From NCBI GenBank assembly GCA_001414345.1, contig LLCB01000133.1, positions 62,001-126,000 of the forward strand: 64,000 nt of DNA, read 5' to 3'. The first letter of the stretch is position 1; each line of letters opens with the position of its first letter. This DNA is from Hymenoscyphus infarciens. Its lineage: Eukaryota > Ascomycota > Leotiomycetes > Helotiales > Helotiaceae. Below the pieces are notes generated by a model. That model worked only from the letters and a program-made list of their open reading frames with translations, ran no database searches and was not told the DNA's origin. The translations under genes and the position numbers were made by a program. This document shows positions 60,084 to 64,000 of this stretch, in pieces.

Positions 60084-61051
60084 TTATCCCATAATCATAC
60101 GTCCGACCATTCCCTGAAATCCATTACTTGCGTTGCTCTGCACAGCTGTGAAGTGCATCAACCCACAACTCTCACTCTCAACGTGCTGCACCAATCCACT
60201 CAAAACTTTATATTCCCTGCCACATCCTCGTCCAGGACAACGATATATGTTCTGCTCATGAAACGGGCTCTTCAAGTGGTTGTTCAATCCATTGAGAGTC
60301 GAAAACTCGCGATGACACACGAGGGGACATTCGTAAGCACGACCGTTCCAGCATCGAGCAGTGGCCATTGTTTGGATGTTCTCGTAGCCCGGCAGAGTGA
60401 TCATGGGTTTGGTGATCATGTTGTTTCGGTCGAGTTGTTGTACATGTCTATTGATCTTATGGCGATCGAGACCAGACGAGCAATTGCCGGATTCGAGATG
60501 AATGGTCAAACCGGACGCGGTGGTGTAGGAGCTCTTGCACCAAGGGCAAGTGATGTTGCTTCCTTGATGGATGCGAGAATGCATGTGCTGTGGGGAGATT
60601 GTTAGCCATTGAAACTGCATGGAATTCGTAGGGGTAGGTCGTGACTGTAGTCCCAAGGCACTTGCCCTTCTAGGTACAGACGTTCGACTCTTCTGGAAGA
60701 ATGAAGATGTCACAAATCTCGTTCTGAGAGCCTTTGGGGTCAATTTGAATTAATTTTCCGATTTCTGGTTGGACAATCAAAGTAGAGGTCTTCCAGGAGA
60801 ACAGACTCAACGATACTCACCTGCATCAAGTTGTTGTGGTTTCGGAATACACGGCTACAATCGTCGCAATAGGCATGGCTGCCATTTATATAGTGTTGAC
60901 GGCGAGCTTGCTCGGTTTTGAAATTCTGATCGCAGATTTCGCACTCCCAGTCATAACCTCCTGGTCGATGAGCATCGCTGTTGTCAATGTGTTGCTGCAA
61001 ATGAGAGTAGCTGCTGAAGTAGCGGTTGTCGCACTCGTGACAGTAGGGCAT
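60084..61051 (-). CDS. C2H2 zinc-finger protein
   Basis: Two exons, 60821-61051 and 60084-60587, joined in phase 0 across a 233-nt intron (GTGAGT donor, CACAG acceptor) to give a 244-aa protein with about six zinc fingers. Finger 1: YCHECDNRYFSSYSHLQQH; finger 2: WECEICDQNFKTEQARRQH; finger 3 is split by the intron, and only splicing brings YCDDCSRVF together with its histidines HMHSRIH, which strongly supports the model. Finger 4: CPWCKSSYTTASGLTIHLES with Cys as last ligand (CCHC variant); finger 5: YECPLVCHREFSTLNGLNNH; finger 6: YRCPGRGCGREYKVLSGLVQH ending in Cys. No basic activation region is apparent. This arrangement is common in uncharacterised ascomycete proteins; nucleic-acid binding is likely, the target unknown. 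Confidence 0.85.
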
Positions 61052-63060
61052 CTTGACGAAGAACTATAGAGGTGCTGTTCAAGGTGCTTTTCAAGTTGGT
61101 TGTGTGTGTTGAAAGAAGCAGCTCATGGTAGAGCAGTCAAACAGATAGGAAAAGGAAAGAGGTCGTCTTGATACAAACGGATGAACATGGTGTCAAAGCG
61201 GCAGTAATTTCAGGTCCGTACCTGCCTGTTGTTGTTCCAACCTTCTAGGGTAATCCAAGTAAACTGTCTTATCTTTCCAAAAGCGAGCGGACATTGAAAG
61301 TGGCAATAAATAGGTTGTTGTTCCATTACTAAAGGCTTTGGACAATCGAACTCGATTGTTCTAAAACACCTGAATCAATATTTTACATTATCCTAGCCAT
61401 ACAGAAGAATCATTTTTAATTGCCCTGAAAATCTGGAACAACGAGAGGTAGACGAAGCAGGTGCGAGCCTGATGTAGTACTGCCGCTTTTATTATCCATT
61501 GCGAAGCCCCTAACCTTGCTGTTAGGAGAGTCTGACCCCTGAAACCCTGAAACCCCCACTAAACCCTCAAGAAGTACTTGTGCAACTTTGGAGATTGGAC
61601 TCGTAGGCCACCTGTAGTTGCCAAAACCCCACCAAAAATCAGCGTTTTATTACTTGGTTGGTTTCCTCAACACTACAACTCAAAGTTCAAAAGCTAAAGC
61701 AATAGGGGCAATAATTACACTCTGTTCTCTAAACTTACCGATTTTGTTTTCCTTACATTATTGTTGAGAACGTTCTCAGCATATATTTTAGTGCTGGCCC
61801 ACGAGTTTTGACAGGCACTCCGGAGACGGAAAAAAAGTCCCTTTTCGACCCAGTGCCGCACCCTACTAAAAGACTAACACAACGTTTAAAGAAGACAAGA
61901 AAAAGATACAAAGATTATAGAACGAGTCTCTAACAGCTAATTAATTATAAGTTCAAAGCTTGCCTAGTTTAATTTCCGTGTTATGGTTTTATTCAGGATT
62001 CAAGATCAGTTTTTGGGGGGTCGTAAACAGACGTTTTTTCCGTCCTAAACCTGGTTATTCGAGCCCTCAGCCTTGTAGGACAATTGAATTGGTTTTGCGA
62101 GAGTATAGGAGATGCAGCTCAACGAAACTCACTATAACATGCTGTGGTGGTTCTAGAATCTGAGACTGTAACCATCGAACAAGGCATGGCTGATATTTAT
62201 ATGCAAGTTGCCAAAGTGAGAATCGTGTTATGCTTCTTTCGTTTCGTTCCCTTCCTTGCGCTGCGTTACCCCCTTCCAGTACCATGACGGAGCGCATACT
62301 GTGGCGTGCAAGCGGGTTCGTGGTGTTTGATATGAATATAAAGGGATGCGTTCGTCTAAAACCATTCATTGTTAGTCGGATATATAGGATAGAGAAGAAA
62401 GCGAGCAATATACGGTACCTGTGACGTTTCTTTTCTTGCCTTATAGACCAGACGTTTCACAACCCTTAAATCCTTGGGGTTGATCAAATCACATACAAAA
62501 AACTGGCTTCAGCTAAATCCCAGCAAACCCCCACTAAAAGCCCCGTAAGCATCACCCTAGGTATCGTTTTGGCATTCAACTCTCTTTTTTGTTTACATAG
62601 ATAAAGTGGCAATGTTAGTACCATAGGTGGAAGCTTTATTGTATCACACGGTAACCCTCTCTCGTCGAGCTACGACATCTTCAACTTCAACAAGTCCTCA
62701 CATCGAAAAAGACGAATAGTAAGGACCTTTGGAAGGCGACTTGGTTCGGCTGATGCTGACAAGAAAAGAGTCAAAAGACTTTGTCTTCAAAGATAGCTTT
62801 CCATTTCCAACGCTTCTGATTTAATAAGTATCTTCTAGTCTATATGTTGCTTGACTCGATGAGTGTCGAGTCGCACTCTGAGGAGAGAGCCAATCAATGC
62901 GCTTTGTTTCTCGGGGTTCCGACTCCACTAAAATTCCGGGAACTGGTTCCTTGGTTGTGAACCACAGCATTGGCGCTTTAAAACTAAGTTGTTGAAAGTT
63001 TGATGCTCCTCCTTTCGTACATCTTTTACCAGTAATACCCCCTTTCCATACTTATGCCAT
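61052..63060. other. Intergenic region, no gene seen
   Basis: About 2 kb between the divergent zinc-finger and membrane-protein genes. CCCTGAAACCCTGAAACCC repeats near 61538-61556; short frames at 61960-62424 lack family features. Confidence 0.4.
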
Positions 63061-64000
63061 ATGGCGGGTCCCGCTAGCGAGGTCTCAAAAATGGCTTACA
63101 CGTCGGTGATGCCAAGCGAAGAAGACAACTCTAGCCATCAAGATTCCATCACATCTTTAGGCGTGAACAAGAGGCCCGCCACGCAATTTCAGCCAGACGA
63201 CGACCAAAGAATTGACACAACATCGTCTTTCAAACATGGAGAACTGAAAATCTTTGGTCTACAAACTGCCTTGGTTCTTGCTCTGGATATATTTCTCACA
63301 GCCACACCAATCTTCTTCCTATTTCTCTGTGCTGCAGCAAGAAATATCCACAATGAACCCACTCAAAATAATTGGTTCAGAGATCGCGTTGTACAGGCGA
63401 CAAAAATTGGACCAACGTTATTCCCAATCGTTTTTGCGGCAACTGTTGGGAGGAGCATGAGGATGATAGCGACCTTCTCTGTTGAGAGAGGTGCCAAATT
63501 GAGTATACACGAGTTGATGACATTGAGTCAATCTACATGGGCAACTTTTGAGAATCAGATACAGTTTTGTCAGTTTAGGGCGGCAATATCTAAGAATGGG
63601 TGTATTGATCTTTCTCTCGTCTCAAAAGAGACAATATCAGCTCGGCTGGGGATCGTTTTTAACATCAACATCCAACTCATAACCTTCCCCGGCAGCTTTT
63701 TAGGAAATCGAGATCAGAATGTGTCCGTTTACGGTCCCGAGACAACACCTGCCAATGCTATCAAGACGTGCTTCGGCTCGAACGCTACACTGGATGATAT
63801 CCTCGCGTATGCAACTCCGAGGGGAAATATAGACCCCTCACAATGAGAAAGCGGCAGTCCTTTTGTTGCGGCAGCTGCCAGTGGTATCGTAACTCGAGAG
63901 ACAGAACCTTACGCTCGTAGTAGTGTTTGGCTCGTTCTCTTGCTGCTTATTACATTTGTCTTACTTGCAACTGGCGTATATGGTGTCCTTGTCAAACAGT
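63061..64000 (+). CDS. Fungal multi-pass membrane protein, 5' part (runs off window)
   Basis: The gene starts MAGPASEVSKMAYTSVMPSE and continues past the window edge. After a ~60-residue polar N-terminus comes a first membrane segment (TALVLALDIFLTATPIFFLF), a region with FRDRVVQATKIGPTLFPIVF, and, close to the window end, another hydrophobic segment (VWLVLLLLITFVLLATGVYG). The frame meets TGA at 63844-63846 but is open on both sides. A 51-nt intron at 63807-63857 (GTATGC donor, GCAG acceptor) would remove the stop and keep frame, joining DDILA to SPFVAAAASG. No good branch site is visible, so a nonsense mutation is the alternative. The layout resembles large uncharacterised ascomycete membrane proteins; no function can be assigned. 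Confidence 0.65.

Noticed and set aside
1..64000. CRISPR arrays, prokaryotic operons or phage-type systems.
   Set aside because: The window is fungal nuclear DNA with spliceosomal introns; the tandem arrays seen have no spacer structure.

Overview
The window looks like nuclear DNA of a filamentous ascomycete (Pezizomycotina), most likely a leotiomycete relative of Botrytis and Sclerotinia. I infer this from mostly short GT-AG introns (45-240 nt) with CTAAC/CTAAT/CTGAC-type branch sites, from the type of fungal proteins encoded, and from AT-rich blocks almost without CpA and TpG, the mark of repeat-induced point mutation (RIP). The species assignment is inference. I read 14 protein-coding genes with reasonable confidence, most needing splice models that I built by eye from reading frame, splice sites and protein-family knowledge.

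Layout. 1-2560 is a RIP-degraded repeat block. 3944-10844 holds a 2EXR-domain gene, RAD5 (minus) and, divergently, a complex I assembly factor of the NDUFAF6 type. 13049-14681 (minus) is a secreted FAD-dependent amine-oxidase-like enzyme. A Pho85-type G1 cyclin (19722-20906, minus) stands alone between a 5 kb simple-repeat-rich gap and a 6.3 kb gap. 27202-28575 is a small non-coding element with two 173-bp terminal repeats that differ only by transitions, probably a non-autonomous LTR retrotransposon. 30445-34309 (minus) encodes a 1257-aa proline-rich/coiled-coil protein of unknown function.

36414-50700 is a dense housekeeping block: FMC1 and MRX8 (two mitochondrial proteins sharing a 197-bp divergent promoter), an epsin, the centrin CDC31 and the Nup98-Nup96 polyprotein gene (NUP145/NUP189 type, six exons, 1956 aa). 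Downstream of it lies a dispersed minus-strand fragment of 18S rDNA (51067-51287) preceded by structured sequence that resembles a decayed group I intron at SSU site ~1199. 55319-56573 encodes a secreted, probably GPI-anchored protein. A second RIP block (56880-58620), a MITE-like inverted-repeat element (59163-59736), a six-finger C2H2 gene (60084-61051, minus) and the 5' part of a membrane-protein gene (63061 to the window end) complete the window.

The genes do not form one pathway or a biosynthetic cluster. The observations I rate highest are the Nup98/Nup96 junction intron, which carries a weak donor, an in-frame stop and a polyadenylation-like signal and could produce free Nup98; the displaced rDNA/group I relic; and the RIP-marked mini-LTR element with its internal minisatellite.
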